The notes under the pieces: model-generated | Told to the model about the DNA's origin: nothing | Databases searched by the model: none | Seen by the model: the letters and a program-made list of their open reading frames with translations, nothing else | Made by a program: the position numbers and the translations under genes | Shown here: positions 35,856 through 47,300 of the stretch, one piece after another | How positions within the stretch are numbered: the first letter of the stretch is position 1 | Layout: each line of letters begins with the position of its first letter | NCBI GenBank assembly: GCA_030280995.1 | Contig: JASXTE010000019.1 | Location: 8,295,501-8,359,500, forward strand | Length of the DNA: 64,000 bases | Direction of reading: 5' to 3' | Origin: Hemileia vastatrix | Lineage: Eukaryota > Basidiomycota > Pucciniomycetes > Pucciniales > Zaghouaniaceae

Positions 35856-36037
35856 TAAATTAATAAATAAATTAATAAGATAAGTTAAATTTACTAGTTT
35901 TAAAGTAATCACAATTCCTCAAGTCAAAATGTAGATCAAGTCTAGAAACTAAGTTTGAGACTTTCCACAGGTATAGGCTAGATGAATACAATGAAACAGT
36001 TTAATTTTTTCATGATTAATATTTATACAACACAAGG

Positions 36038-37314
36038 TCATTGGCTCATTACTTTAGTTTGATAAATTGAAATATCAGATTTATTTAGTAAAAATTTATG
36101 AAAGAATAAAAAATATTCAATGACTTTACAAGTCCCCATACTTTTTGCTCTACCTAAAGTTATATTAAATTTATTACCTTTACCTTCTTTTTTTACCTTG
36201 TTTATCCTTTGGGTTAGCTTTTGACTTATTTGGAAGGAGCAGCCAAAATGAGTAAAGTTGTGACAAGATTCCAAACCTGGAGGAGTGTTTCTTGTCTGGT
36301 GATTATCATGAGAATATTTCCAAACAGATTCTTTTATTAAGTTTCAAAATCCAAAATCTATTATACACCTGTGGTCTGGGAAATATAAACAATGTCCTTT
36401 GATTTTAGCAGGTGAGGGAATAGGTTGTCCAGTAATAGGATTGATATAAGAGAAGATCCCCAAAGTAAGATAATTGGAATCATTCAAATTGGTGTGTATC
36501 TTTTCATGAAATCCTGAATGAGTGATTATAACATTCAAAAACAATAGATACTCATTCCTAATTCCTTCCCATTCAGAATCACACCAATTTGGTATTCCTA
36601 CTTTAGTTGAAAGTTCAAGATTTTTTTGAAAGGCTTTATTACAGTGTTTTTTAAGGAAAAGATTAAGAAAAGAATTAAAGAAAGGTAAAGAGTCCCATTT
36701 TTGAAAATCATTATCTATTTCCACTTTAGATAAATTTTTAAGCAAAGAATAGATGTCTATAGAAAATAAAAATGAGTAAACTACATTAAGAATGAAACAA
36801 TAAAAATTATTAGACTTACCAAGAGAATAAACTTTAATGAATACTGGTCTCCATCCAAAACCAATCATGATACAACCAAACAAATTCTTATTTCTTATTG
36901 TTAAGTGAACCAAATCCATTTGATAGAGTGTCCTAATGAGATTGGATAGTTGAATAAAGGATTCATCTTTTACTCCATTGAATGAATGATTTTTGTAACT
37001 AAATTGAGGTTTAAAAGTATTACTGATTACAGCCTTCACTTTATAGCCTCCTAATTTGGTTATATATTTGATATCTTTGGGTAAATTCTTGGGATATTTA
37101 TTTTTTATTAACTTTAGTTTTATAATACTTGATGTTAGATATGTGTCCAAATAAAATATCCAAGTATATTTTTGATAATTCTTTTATTTTGATAAGTTCA
37201 ATCATCATTTTTTATGTTTGAAGGTTTTGAAGAAGATTGAAATGAAGTAGAAATTGAAGAAGATGATAAATTTGAAGATAAAGGTGTAAGGCTTGAATCA
37301 GAAGAAACAGACAT
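36038..37314 (-). pseudogene. TET/JBP-like 2OG-Fe(II) dioxygenase gene (H2 copy)
   Basis: Homologue of 4258-5523. A Ser-rich start (MSVSSDSSLTPLSS, ATG 37314) is followed by the conserved KPQF, QLSNLIRTLYQM, a GW.P block and IDIYSLLKNL. The core reads SGFHEKIHTNLNDSN, LGIFSYINPITGQPIP, LYFPDHRCIIDFG, then NHQTRNTPP and NFTHFGCSFQIS. The distal His is kept, but the HxD position reads HTN, so an iron ligand is lost. The main frame is open from 37150 to 36344, then a TGA after DFGF and further frames to 36038. Length (about 420 residues with the tail) exceeds H1's. The better preserved frame suggests later decay than H1. Confidence 0.7.
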
Positions 37315-37599
37315 TTCTTTTCTGAAAAATAATTTTACTGGTCAAATAAACATAAAAGTTTTTTAAAAATTAAATGAAAACTCACATAATTTAAATTAAA
37401 AGACCTTAAAAATTTGCTTATTACTTTACTTGAATTTGAGGAATTTTTTTGGTTAATTCTGCACAAAAAAAAAAGATAAAAGAAAGAGAAAAAAAAGATA
37501 AATAATAGAAGAAGTTTTAAAGCTTTTCTGTCAATTTTTCAATGGCTCCCTCATTGTTCCCTGTAAAACTTTTTTTTCAAAATTTTAATTGCTCTCACA

Positions 37600-38160
37600 T
37601 TGGTCCCCTTTCTCCCCTTGTAAAACTTCTCCAAATACCACTTAAAACTGCCTCCAATCCATCAAAATACCCCCAAAGCCTCTCCAAAAGGACCCCAAAC
37701 CATCACCAAAACACCCCAAACCCTCCCATCAAACCCCTTCAAACCCCCTTAAACTTTCCCCCTCAATCCCCCCTACTGGTCCCCCTCATATCCCCTTCCT
37801 GCTATTTGTTTGTTAACAAACAATATTCATCAATCATTAGTTAACTAATTCAATTTTAAGTTATTTGATTAGTTATCAAACAATAAATGAAGATTGTTCA
37901 TTAACTAATAAACAATTGATTTCAATTATTTATTAATGAACCAATAGCTGGGGGGTAAAGTGGAATTAGAGAGGGATAAGATGGGGGCCAGGGGGGATTG
38001 AGGGGGAGATTTTAGGGATTTATAAGGGGAAGAAAAGCGGGATTGGAGAGGGTTAGAGCTGGGGTTAGAGGCAGCCAAAGAGAAAGGAAAGGGGGATATG
38101 TCAATGCCAAGGAGGGGTGAATGTGGGGAAAATGAGCAGACCAAGGGAATGAAAAAAAGA
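37600..38160. repeat. C-rich then G-rich inverted block (H2)
   Basis: 37600-37800 is rich in CCCC(T/A)...CCCAAA, and 37945-38125 is rich in GGGG(A/T)... on the same strand, separated by a TTTGTTTGTTAACAAACA-type AT palindrome. It is the counterpart of 2885-3345 in H1. The interval 38160-38712 shows no gene. Confidence 0.6.
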
Positions 38161-38712
38161 GAGGAAAGAGAGAGAGGAAAAAAAGGTTTATTTTACCTTT
38201 GAAATGAAAAAAACTACATACCAGAAAAATGAGAAAAATGAGAAATAAAAATAACAATTAGTAAAGATAAAAATAAAAATGAAAAAATGACTTGTCTGGA
38301 GAGATGAGATGAGAAAATAAATGAAACCAAAATGTTTGAGAGATGTTTGAGGAGAAGAGGAAAAGGATATAAGTGATGAATAAAAAAAGAATGACTGAGA
38401 AATTATGTAATAGCTGAAAATATGTGATTTCATGTTAAGGTGGTGAACAAAAACAAATGAGACAGGGAAAAGAGACTTTCACTGAAAATTCAAAATAAAA
38501 TTCAATATGCAAAAATAAAATTACAAAAGAAAGAGAATAATACACACAACTCAATCATTTGAAGAGTATGAAAAGAATAAAAAGGGTTTTGTTGAGAAAC
38601 ATTGTAGTATTATTTGCATAATGATGGAGTGCATCCCAAAGGGAAGTAAGATTAATAGTAGATAAAAATGAAATGAAATTTGTAATAATTTAAGAACAAA
38701 TAGCTAAATCTC

Positions 38713-39962
38713 TCAATGTGCTAGTGTTATTGAAAGAAATTTTGCCCTTATGCTAGTGGTTTGAGAAATAGAAGTGTTGGATATAGTGGGAGGTGTTTCA
38801 ACTTTATCATCTTCATACAACTCTAACCATTGATCTTTGAGGTTAGCAAGTAGGTTATGAAGTATAGTGCAACACAGAATCCAGTTGATCACTGCCTCCA
38901 TTTTGGATTTATTTCTAAGGGTACTTCTTAATTCCCTTTAACTAGAAAAAAACCTTTCAAGATTCCAATAGAATGTTCAATGCGGACTCTTGACTTTTCC
39001 AAATGATTGTTGAACTTGGCATTTTGACTGTCCACAGATGCTGCTCCCTGAAAAGCAGGAGGTACGTAATTTCCATTCACATATGCAGAATCTGCCAGAA
39101 GATACTGATCTTCATCAAAGAATTTTTCAGCTTCTTTTGAAATTTCCATTGTTTGAAAGACATAGGAATCATGACATGATCCAGGATAGCCAGAAAAGAA
39201 AGATATAAATTTTTTGTTGATTTCACATATAAGCTGAATGGAATTTGAATCTCTATAGAGAAGATATAGTTGTTTGTTTTAGTTTCAAAAAGAATGAAAG
39301 GAATTAAAAATAATCTAACTCTTTTAACATTCAAAGTAATTGTTTACACCTTGAGCAGGTTTCTGGCTCAAAGGAGTAGTAGTATCATCTACAAAACCAA
39401 TACATCCTGGGAATCCCTCTGCTTGAATAACCTGAGATGATTCAAGTCACTCTTCTTTAGTTGGCCAGGTGAGAAGTTTAGATTCCAAGGAGTTGATAGC
39501 AGTGATGCATCATTTTGTATAAGTTTTAACAGATCCATACCCTAAATCAAAGACATTTTCCAAACATTTCAAGGCAGCTCTGTTACCATTGGAACCCAAA
39601 CAACATAGTGTGATGGCTAATAAAATTGAAGGATCATGTTGTTATTTTTGAGAGTTATTGTGAAATACAGGATGGTCCTGAATAAGCTCAAGCAATTTAA
39701 GGAAAAATTCCTGAGAAGTCCTGAACAACTGTCTAAAACTGGGTACAGAGAGGTTAAGAAGGGTTTGGATGGTGTACTTGGGGGTATGAAGTAATTGAGT
39801 CTTTCTAAGAAGAAGATAACATTTCCTGGCCATTTTTGATAAAAAAAGAAAATATTCTTCAATATCAGAATCAGAATTGCAATCAGAGTCCAAGAGGAGA
39901 TCAAGAGCTACAAAATTCATTGCTTGATGTAGCTTATCGCAATTTGAGAGTGAGGAAGGCAT
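38713..39962 (-). pseudogene. PIF/Harbinger DDE_Tnp_4 transposase (H2), frameshifted
   Basis: The start MPSSLSNCDKLHQAMN (ATG 39962) leads into an acidic stretch and ...DHPVFHNNSQK. After stops come GFPGCIGFVDDTTTPLSQKP (first Asp kept), an intron-like gap near 39230-39310, then PGSCHDSYVF (second Asp), YLLADSAYVNGNY and SRVRIEHSIGILKG, where the catalytic Glu is present, unlike H1. The C-terminal NWILCCTILHNLLANLKD matches the family. At least three frameshifts or stops disable it. Confidence 0.82.
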
Positions 39963-40562
39963 GACTCTTATACAGTATAAAAATGTAAATGATGTACAAT
40001 GTTTTGAGTTATAAAGTGTTATTCTGTGGAGTGCTGTTTATGAATAGGATGATGCTGATAAATCAGTGAAATGGGATGTTATGGTGAAATCAGCACTTTT
40101 GGTTGAGAAAGTGCACATTTGAGTGAAATAAGTGACTTATTTCATTTTGAAATCCACCATTGTTGGGGCTAGTGTGTTTCAGATATCTGCACTTAAATAA
40201 GTACAGATTTTCCAGAACTGGCACCCTTAATTACTCCAAATTTTGACATCTAGTAGAGTTTTAAAAACTCCTTGAAGTGCACAATTGGGAAGAGTTACTT
40301 ATCAGCCCAGTTTCCACTCTTCCAAAAATTTCTCTCTCAACAAAACTTTCTAGCTTGACTCTTGTACTTTAAATAGACTGAATTGTGAAACCAGAAGAAA
40401 AAATACCAGCCCAAAAAGAAAAAACAAATTTAAATTTCAAAGAAACATCTCCTAGAAAAAATTTGGAATCCACTTTTCATATCTTCAAGTCAGCTGACCT
40501 ACTATAATCTGGGACTTTCTCAACCATGGGAGAGATTATAGCATTAGGGAAGTCAGCACTAT

Positions 40563-41162
40563 CTACTCCAAAAAATGACCATCAAACTTTGATAAATCTT
40601 GGGGCTCCCACTCAACAGAAGAAAACCCTCTCTCTGATCTTCTCAATCCAAAATAAGAGCACTGAAAATTTTCTGAAAAACCAGGCCTCTTCTCCCAGGC
40701 CTCATCACCAGGTTGTTCCATCCTCATATAAAATCTTCTATCATCATAACCCATTATATCCAAAATAATCCTAATCTCAGGCTGATAAACTATGCTAGAC
40801 TTGATATCTATGAGAAAGGGAGCATCCAAAACAACCTTATCTGGAATCCCAGACACATAGAAATTCACCTTTTCAGTAGCTCCACCAACCTGAAGCTTCA
40901 AATTATCTGCTGTGTCCACCAGCTCACTAGCACTACCACCAATTCCCCTAAGATTACCACCAATACCAGCCTTAATCGGTAGTTCCAATCTATTTTCTTT
41001 ATCCAATAAAATCAGATTAACCTGACAGCCAGAATCTACCAAATTTCTGACACCAATACCATTCAAATATACCACAAAATAACCCAGTAGAGCTGAAAAA
41101 TGGGTCTCTTCCTCCTCACTGAAATTCTCTGTATTATTATATAAATAACCAACTTCACCCAT
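40563..41162 (-). pseudogene. Protease-region fragment of the second Ty3 element
   Basis: A 199-residue frame with VVYLNGIGVRNLVDSGCQVN, the aspartic protease signature (DSG), then a Gly-rich segment, ATEKVNFYVSG and PFLIDIKSS. The end is Glu/Arg-rich. The DSG box and the LNG start fit the Ty3 lineage whose RT lies at 28070-30640, on the other side of H2. The interval 40227-40562 has only degraded frames. Confidence 0.55.
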
Positions 41163-41243
41163 ATAAACCCTCTTTCTTTTCAGAATCTTTTTCTAGCCTT
41201 CTGATAACCTGGTACTGATAAGAAAGAGCTCTCCAAAATTGAG

Positions 41244-41456
41244 TTATATAGGTGTTTTATTCATCCTATCCAACACTCCACCCATGACATTCTCTATCCC
41301 TAAAACCACAGGCCTTGAATACTTCCCTCTAAACTTCACCATATTGGTCCTTACTGAATCTTGAGAACCATCATCAACAACATCACCAAAACCAGCCTTA
41401 CAACCGGGTTCAGAAGCCAAGCTGGACCCATGACTTGTCTCTCTTTTTTCACTCAT
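41244..41456 (-). pseudogene. Gag/protease-side frame of the second Ty3 element
   Basis: A 70-residue frame (MSEKRETSHGSSLASEPGCK ...) lies on the same strand upstream of the protease fragment. It has no diagnostic motif and is assigned by position only. Confidence 0.3.
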
Positions 41457-41861
41457 GGGACATGAATTTTTTTTTTTTTAATGGCTATGGAAAAAAATAC
41501 ATGAAATGAAACAATTATGTTATATAAAGAAAAATAACAAGCTAAAGAGTCAGTATTTTAACTTTGAGGACAATCCAATCAAAGTACAAGCTAATCAATA
41601 TTGAGCAAATTATTTAAAAAAATGTTTACTATCAGTTATAACATGTCAGGCACTGTTCATGCTCTAGGAAATTAAATAGCAATAGAAATCTAAAACTAAC
41701 CTTGTGCAAGGTTAATCTAAACTATCACTACAAAAATTTTGATTTTGCATCAAGCCTGATGCAACTGTCTATTGCATACATTTGGTGGGGGATGCATGCA
41801 ACTGAAAGTCACAACAGGCATGATGCAACAACAGATTGTTTGTAGTTTATCATCAGTGGGA

Positions 41862-42328
41862 CAAGATGGTCTATGTGGTTAGATTATTGCCTGGATGGCC
41901 ACTAGTTTCTTTGAATTGTGTGTTTCAGGTTTGAATCCCTGTCACCTCACCCCCTTCATCCAGGGTTTGAACACTCATTTACATGCTGGTGTTGATGTCT
42001 AATTCTCCCCATGATATCTCTCTTCTACCTCAGCAACCTGTGGTGGATAGACACATATGTGAAGACTGGAAAACCCACCCCACTTTTCCAACCCCCCATT
42101 ATCTGGACAATCATGCTTGGTTGTTCACCATGGGTCAGCTGTGGAATTTCACTCCCCTTATATTCTTAAAAACCCTTCCCATCAAAAACCACAACCCCTC
42201 AAGGATTAACTTCCCCCCTTAACCCCTATGGAAACCCCATCTGTGTCCTCAAGACACCTGGCTCCCCCCTGTTACACTGATAATTTCTCAGAAAACTTAC
42301 CCACTAAATTCATTATTCCCCACTTGTA
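41862..42328 (+). mobile_element. tRNA-derived SINE-like sequence, 5' part
   Basis: GACAAGATGGTCTATGTGG resembles the start and box A of a tRNA-Ser/Leu, and GGTTTGAATCCCTGTC about 60 bp later resembles box B and the 3' acceptor side. A non-coding body follows. The Tc1/mariner element begins at 42329. Directly beyond that element, 43909-43985 ends TGAGATTGTAAG and an A-rich run, which could be the tail of the same SINE. The tRNA-like head is visible; the joined element is an inference. Confidence 0.4.
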
Positions 42329-43908
42329 CAGTGGGTGGAAATAGGTGATGTTTAGTCTTTAATTTTGGATTACTAGCTCAATTTTTCTTTTTTAAAGTTT
42401 TTATTTTGTTTTCTGACTCAATATTGCATTTATTTTTTGTATGATTGTGGAAAACAGGTTTGGTTTTTATTTCATTTTTAATAATTTTTCACAAGAGAGC
42501 ACCATTTTCAATGTGAAAAACCAGTAGGCTGATGGTATCATCACTTTAAACAAGCAATACACTGGACATAAAAAGATAGATTAGCAAAAAAAAAATTAAT
42601 GTGAAGAATTTTTTTTTTTAAATTGACTTTGGGTAGAGGGTCACCAGCAGGTGGATCCACCACCAGATTTGACAACTGCTTACATTCTTGCAGGCATTGA
42701 AGCAACTAAGTTATCTAATAAGTGTTGGGGAAGATCATCCTAAGCTTGCTGGACTGCTTCTTGCATTTCAGAAAGTGTTTTGGGTTGATAATGTTTTGAT
42801 ATGTTTTTTTTTCATTTCCTGTCATAAGTTCTCAATAGGGTTGATATTGGGATAATGGGGGGCCAATTTTCAATTTTTCACAAAGAAACTAATTTTTGGT
42901 ACTCTTGAGAGACTTTTGCTTTGTGAATTGGTGTGTTATCTTCCATCAAGGTGAGTATTTTGTGCAGGTCAACTTTTTTAAGCCAGAGAAGGAGTTTAGA
43001 ATCATAATCATTTGTGATGAAATCCTTTGCAGTTTGTTGTTTCTGAGAGAGAAAGATAATTGGTGCTTTGATTTTGTCAAAAAATGCACCCCAAACCATG
43101 AGTGATGTTTTTCCACTACAAAAATTGGGTTGCAGACATTATTTTTGAAATTTTTCATTTTTTTGCACCAGACACAAATTTGGCCTGAAATCTTCCCCAC
43201 CTCAAAGGAAGATTCATCTGCCCAGATTATTCTTTGCCAATCTTTAACAGTCCAGTTGAGATGAGCTTTTTCAAATGTGAGTCACTTCTGTTTGTGCACT
43301 TTGCTGAAATATGGTTTTTTACAGCAATTTGATTGTAAAACCCAAGTTTGTGGGCAGGCTTCTGGAGTGTTTGGTGTGAGACAGATGTTGAAAGTAAGTC
43401 CCTCACTTTATTAAGGGTGGCCTTTCTTCTGCTTAAAAGGCTTTGTGAAAGCTGTTGCAGGTCACAGGGAGTCATTTTGTGAAGGCACCCAGTGTGTCAT
43501 CCATTCAAGACAGTCCCCATGGTGCGATACTCCTTGACTAAATTCTAAAAAGTTGAGTAAGGAAGCTTAAAATGACAGGAAACTTGGCTTAAGTTTTTGA
43601 GCCATAAAGCTAGGCAAACTACTTGACTCCTCAATTCAGTTGTGAGAGGTGGTTTTTGTACTGAAGACTTGGTCATATTGAAGCCAAACTAGTAAAAAAG
43701 TAAGAATTTTTTTTATCAGGAAAACAAAATGTCAAATTTTTAAATTTATCTACAATTAAAACTCACTGGAAGGGAGATATAGAGATAAATAAATAAAAAA
43801 ACTTTATATTGAGGCAATATATTTAATGGTTTTTGAAGAAGAAAATATTAAAATTCGAGTAAAATCTAAAACTATGCAAAATATTATCCATGTTGTTTCC
43901 ACCCACCA
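42329..43908 (-). mobile_element. Tc1/mariner element, TA-flanked
   Basis: The left end reads TA-CAGTGGGTGGAAATAG; the right end, reverse complemented, reads TA-TGGTGGGTGGAAACAA. TA lies at 42327-42328 and 43909-43910. Length 1,580 bp is normal for the superfamily. It contains one broken transposase. Confidence 0.75.
42655..43676 (-). pseudogene. Tc1/mariner transposase, broken
   Basis: Minus-strand frames in order: an HTH-like start MTKSSVQKPPLTTELRSQVV; LSSTSVSHQTLQKPAHKLGF (second HTH); then IIWADESSFEVGK with the first catalytic Asp; SWFGVHF and MVWGAFFDKIKAP; KILTLMEDNTPIHKA with the second Asp; and NWPPIIPIS, the degraded NWP..SPDLNP block. At least three frameshifts and a stop near 43560 inactivate it. 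Confidence 0.75.
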
Positions 43909-44027
43909 TACTTAGTCTATTGGTTTAAAATGCCTTCATGCCCCTAGCTGGGTGAGATTGTAAGAAATTAAATATAAAAATAAAAAATAAAAAACCTATT
44001 ATCAGTCATCGCAAAAAATCAAGTGAC

Positions 44028-44212
44028 AACTGCTAGCAGGTGCCTATCCCAGTATTCAGTTTTGATTTAAGAGTAAATTTGATTTGATGTTGCACAAGCT
44101 AGTGTGCTCATTGTTCAGTGCACAATCTTTCCAGAAGAATTACAGCTGAGCTGAAATTGAGTTAAATCAAAGATAGGGATTGGCACCTGCTATCAGATGC
44201 CCATGTTTTTTT
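44028..44212. mobile_element. MITE D3 with palindromic ends
   Basis: Ends CAACTGCTAGCAGGTGCC and GGCACCTGCTATCAGATGCC. Interior matches 12835-13012 in reverse orientation. The remainder of 43986-44388 has no gene. Confidence 0.6.
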
Positions 44213-44334
44213 AAGGTGAGTGGAGGGCAGCTGCAAGCAAGAAATACTGCTAACTTGATAGGCTGAAAGAACTAAAAATAGAAAGGCTGGTTATTTTAAG
44301 GCCTTTGGCAAAGCAACAAAGGATGGTGAAAAAT

Positions 44335-44388
44335 ATTTTATTGAAGGTTGTGTCCATATCAAAATGAGGTTGATTTTGTATAAGCTGC
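44335..44388. repeat. Left-flank copy of the GGTTGT...CTGCC repeat unit
   Basis: GAAGGTTGTGTCCATATCAA ... GTATAAGCTGCC is a diverged copy, in the same orientation, of the units that lie to the right of the MULE at 47646-47806. Confidence 0.5.
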
Positions 44389-47300
44389 CCAAATAAAATC
44401 ATGTACTTACTAATAATCACATATTATATTGTATGCAATAATACATACACTTTTTGAAACTCTGTGCAAGGTATCATTCTTTACTTGCCCTTGCTCTGGT
44501 TTTTGACTTTTTTTTTCTTAGACTGCTCATTTCTTTTTGAGTATCTATATTTTACAAGCTAAAATAAATGTATAGTTTTTGTTTATTCTTAGCTTATAAT
44601 GTAATTTAGCTGATTAATTTTCTATCTTGTAACAAAACAATCAATCTATTGTAATTAAATTGCAATGAGATTTCACAGCAGAAGTATCAGCTGCACTTTC
44701 TACAGGAAACCATAATTTCTGAAAACTACCTATAACTTTACTCCAAGTATTAATAGAAGGACATAAAGTCCTGAAATAGAAAGGTGGAATGGGGGCACCT
44801 TCCCACAATATCCCCTGAAAAAAGTGAGCAGATTGGTGGTCAAAAACCATTACCAGCAGGTTGGTACTTCCTGTAAATGTAATTGGTACAAATGTAAATG
44901 AAAGCTTACAAACATACTCATCACCTTGGAGCACAACTACTGGGAGCTCAAATGTATCAGCAGAAATCTGACTGTGAAAGGGAGACTCAAACCAATTGTG
45001 TTCAGGTGCTGGAGTCTCAAAGCAGCTAATTTGTTGAAGAGACTGGCTTGGCATTTTGTCTCCAAACAACTGAATGTAATCCTCAAATCTTTTTGATAAT
45101 TTTTGAATTGTGGCTTGCTGAACTGAAGCCCATGTCCAATTTATGCCAAGAGATTTTTCAATACAAGAGAAGCCACAGTTGCCATGAGGGGGTACATTGT
45201 GAATTTCAATGAGACAAAATTTAAGTACTTGAGGTATTTTTGAGAGAGAATTTGAAGAAATCAACAAATGAGTATTGAGTGTTGATACCTTTAAATTGCA
45301 AGTCCAACTGTTATGGCCACTCTTTCCCCAGCTTCTGCATTTACAAGTTTTTTCTTCTGTAAGACCCTCTTCCTTAAGAACATGTTCAAACCCAGAAAGA
45401 TCTCATTTTTCCCACTTCATTTTTGCAGGATGGCCTCCGGGATTATGAACATACTTGGGTTCAACAACATCAAGTATTGTTTTTCCTTCAGATATGTTTA
45501 TAAGTTGATTTTCTATTTCTCACTGATCCAGAGGAGGTAGGTTTTGAAAGAAGCTTTCAACTTTAGAAAGAATATCAGCAAGCTTTTTTGGTTTTTGCTC
45601 TAAAATTTTTTTTGGAAGTTTTGTAGGGTGTAACCACAAGTGCTTGTGAAATAAATTGATGTCAAGTTGTGCTTTGGGTTGCTTCAAAATTTCTTTAATT
45701 TGGTGAGAACAAGGCAAGCCCATTGTTGTTTGGAAAACATTTGTACATACAGGTGAAGTAGGAAGCAAGTGAATGGACTTGTAATGTTCCTCCTCAAATT
45801 TTTTCAAGGCTAAATGTGATATTTTATGCTTCACCTATATATAAGTTCTTTGATAAGTCACCAAAAAACATGTATCATAAATACACTTTACTTACCTGCT
45901 CCCAGAACAAAGAATTCAGTGTTTTCAAAGTAGTTGAAGCATTGCATGCTATATCTGTACAAATCTCTTTTTCTTGACATGAAGTTGCCAGGATCAGCCT
46001 CAAAACAACAACTTGTAAATCACCAGTAGACACATGAAGCCAGGCTTTGATAACGCTATGCTGCCCTTCTATGCGTGAAGTTACCAAATGGCCAAAATGT
46101 GGAGCTTTTTTTGTCCATGCAAGTACAAAACCTTTTTTATAAATTAGCCACTGCCTTTCCAAGTAGTCAACAATGTCTTGAGGGTATAGCTCATGTAATT
46201 GACAACAATTTTTCTAAAACTCTGACTCATCAACTGACTCCACAACATTTCTCCAATTCTTGAGAAATGTTTCCCAATCTTCATTAAACTCAAACTTCTT
46301 TTTCAGATTAACAATCAAGCTATTATTTAGATGCCAAGCACACAAAATGTGTTTTGAGTTTTGAAAGTGGGTTGACAATGCCAGTATCAAGGCTTGTTCA
46401 TGATCTGTAACAATCACTCCGGTGAAATCACTTTTGAGAAGATGTTTCTTGAAGTTTTCTAGAGCCCAAGAGTAGTCTTCTTCTTTTTCTTGACTGAGAA
46501 AGATAAAAGCAATTGAAAAAGTTTTACCAGTGCAACTTGATTGGGCTATGTGAAGAAGAGCCATTCTGTACCTAAGTTTCAAATTCAAATGTTTTGTGAG
46601 ACTAAAAAGTTTTATGGTATAAATATTTTCTGCTCACTTGTTAGTTTTGTAAGTAGCATCCATCAATATAACATGGGGAAACTCATGAAACTCGGTGCAA
46701 AAAAAAGGTGCATTATTTGATGAGATTCATTTTGTTTATATTTGTGAATGATTTAATCAGTATGTAAGTAGTCCAGCAATGCCTCAAGCAGGGTTCGGCC
46801 ATCCAATTTTTTGAGACAATTTTTTTGACAGATGTTGTAAATATCTCGTGAAATGGCTTTGAGATTAAGGTACTGTTCTTGCAAAATTGCCAGTATCATG
46901 TTTGGTTTTACTCCACATCCATGTAATTTCTCTACCACCTTGCACTGTACTTCATTAAGTGATCGTTCTCAGGCATAAGCTGTCAGAGTTAAGTCCAGCT
47001 CATGATTATGAGAAACATTCTCATATGTGAGCTCCTACGAGTACTTTTGCACATCAGCACTATCATGATTTTTTTTCACTACTGGATTATCAATTGAGTC
47101 TACACAGAGCTCCTAAAAAATGGCGTAAGAGAGACAAAAATCAGCATTCATAAAATCATGCCAAAAAAAAGTATTCTTACATTGAGGGGAAAGTCTCTTT
47201 CAACACTCACAAAACTTTCTTCAAATACAAGTGATTCATATTTATGTTTCAGTTTTTCAACTGTCCTTTGAATCACATGAGCTTTCCATGGGCAGTCGCA

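Larger units (their letters stand above)
30942..40226 (-). mobile_element. PIF/Harbinger-like DNA transposon H2
   Basis: Inverted ends GGGGGTGTCAGTTCTGGAAA and (reverse complement of the right end) GGGTGCCAGTTCTGGAAAAT. In reverse order to H1 it contains the accessory gene (+, 31300-33908), the dioxygenase-like gene (-, 36038-37314), the C/G palindrome and the transposase (-, 38713-39962). It has been hit by a related non-autonomous element (31772-33053) and by a solo LTR (34146-35659). Flanking pentamers CAATA and TTAAT do not match, so no clean duplication is seen. It appears to interrupt the minus-strand Ty3 element. Confidence 0.8.
25930..41456 (-). mobile_element. Second Ty3/Gypsy element, heavily degraded and interrupted
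   Basis: On the minus strand, fragments occur in retroelement order: a gag-side piece (41244-41456), protease region (40563-41162), then after the 9.3-kb H2 insertion RT and RNase H (28070-30640), and integrase (about 26270-27000). A polypurine-like CTAGGGGGGA precedes TGAGAAGAACTGAGG on the minus strand near 25940, a possible 3' LTR start. No second LTR could be matched. Joining the protease side and the RT side into one element is an inference from strand and order. Confidence 0.5.

Noticed and set aside
37926..38433. Minus-strand frames of 72-81 residues rich in Ser, Phe and Pro
   Set aside because: They read the G-rich arm of the H2 palindrome and its flank and have no partner in H1.
42010..42222. 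79-residue frame in the SINE-like body
   Set aside because: It starts within the tRNA-derived element and shows no coding features.
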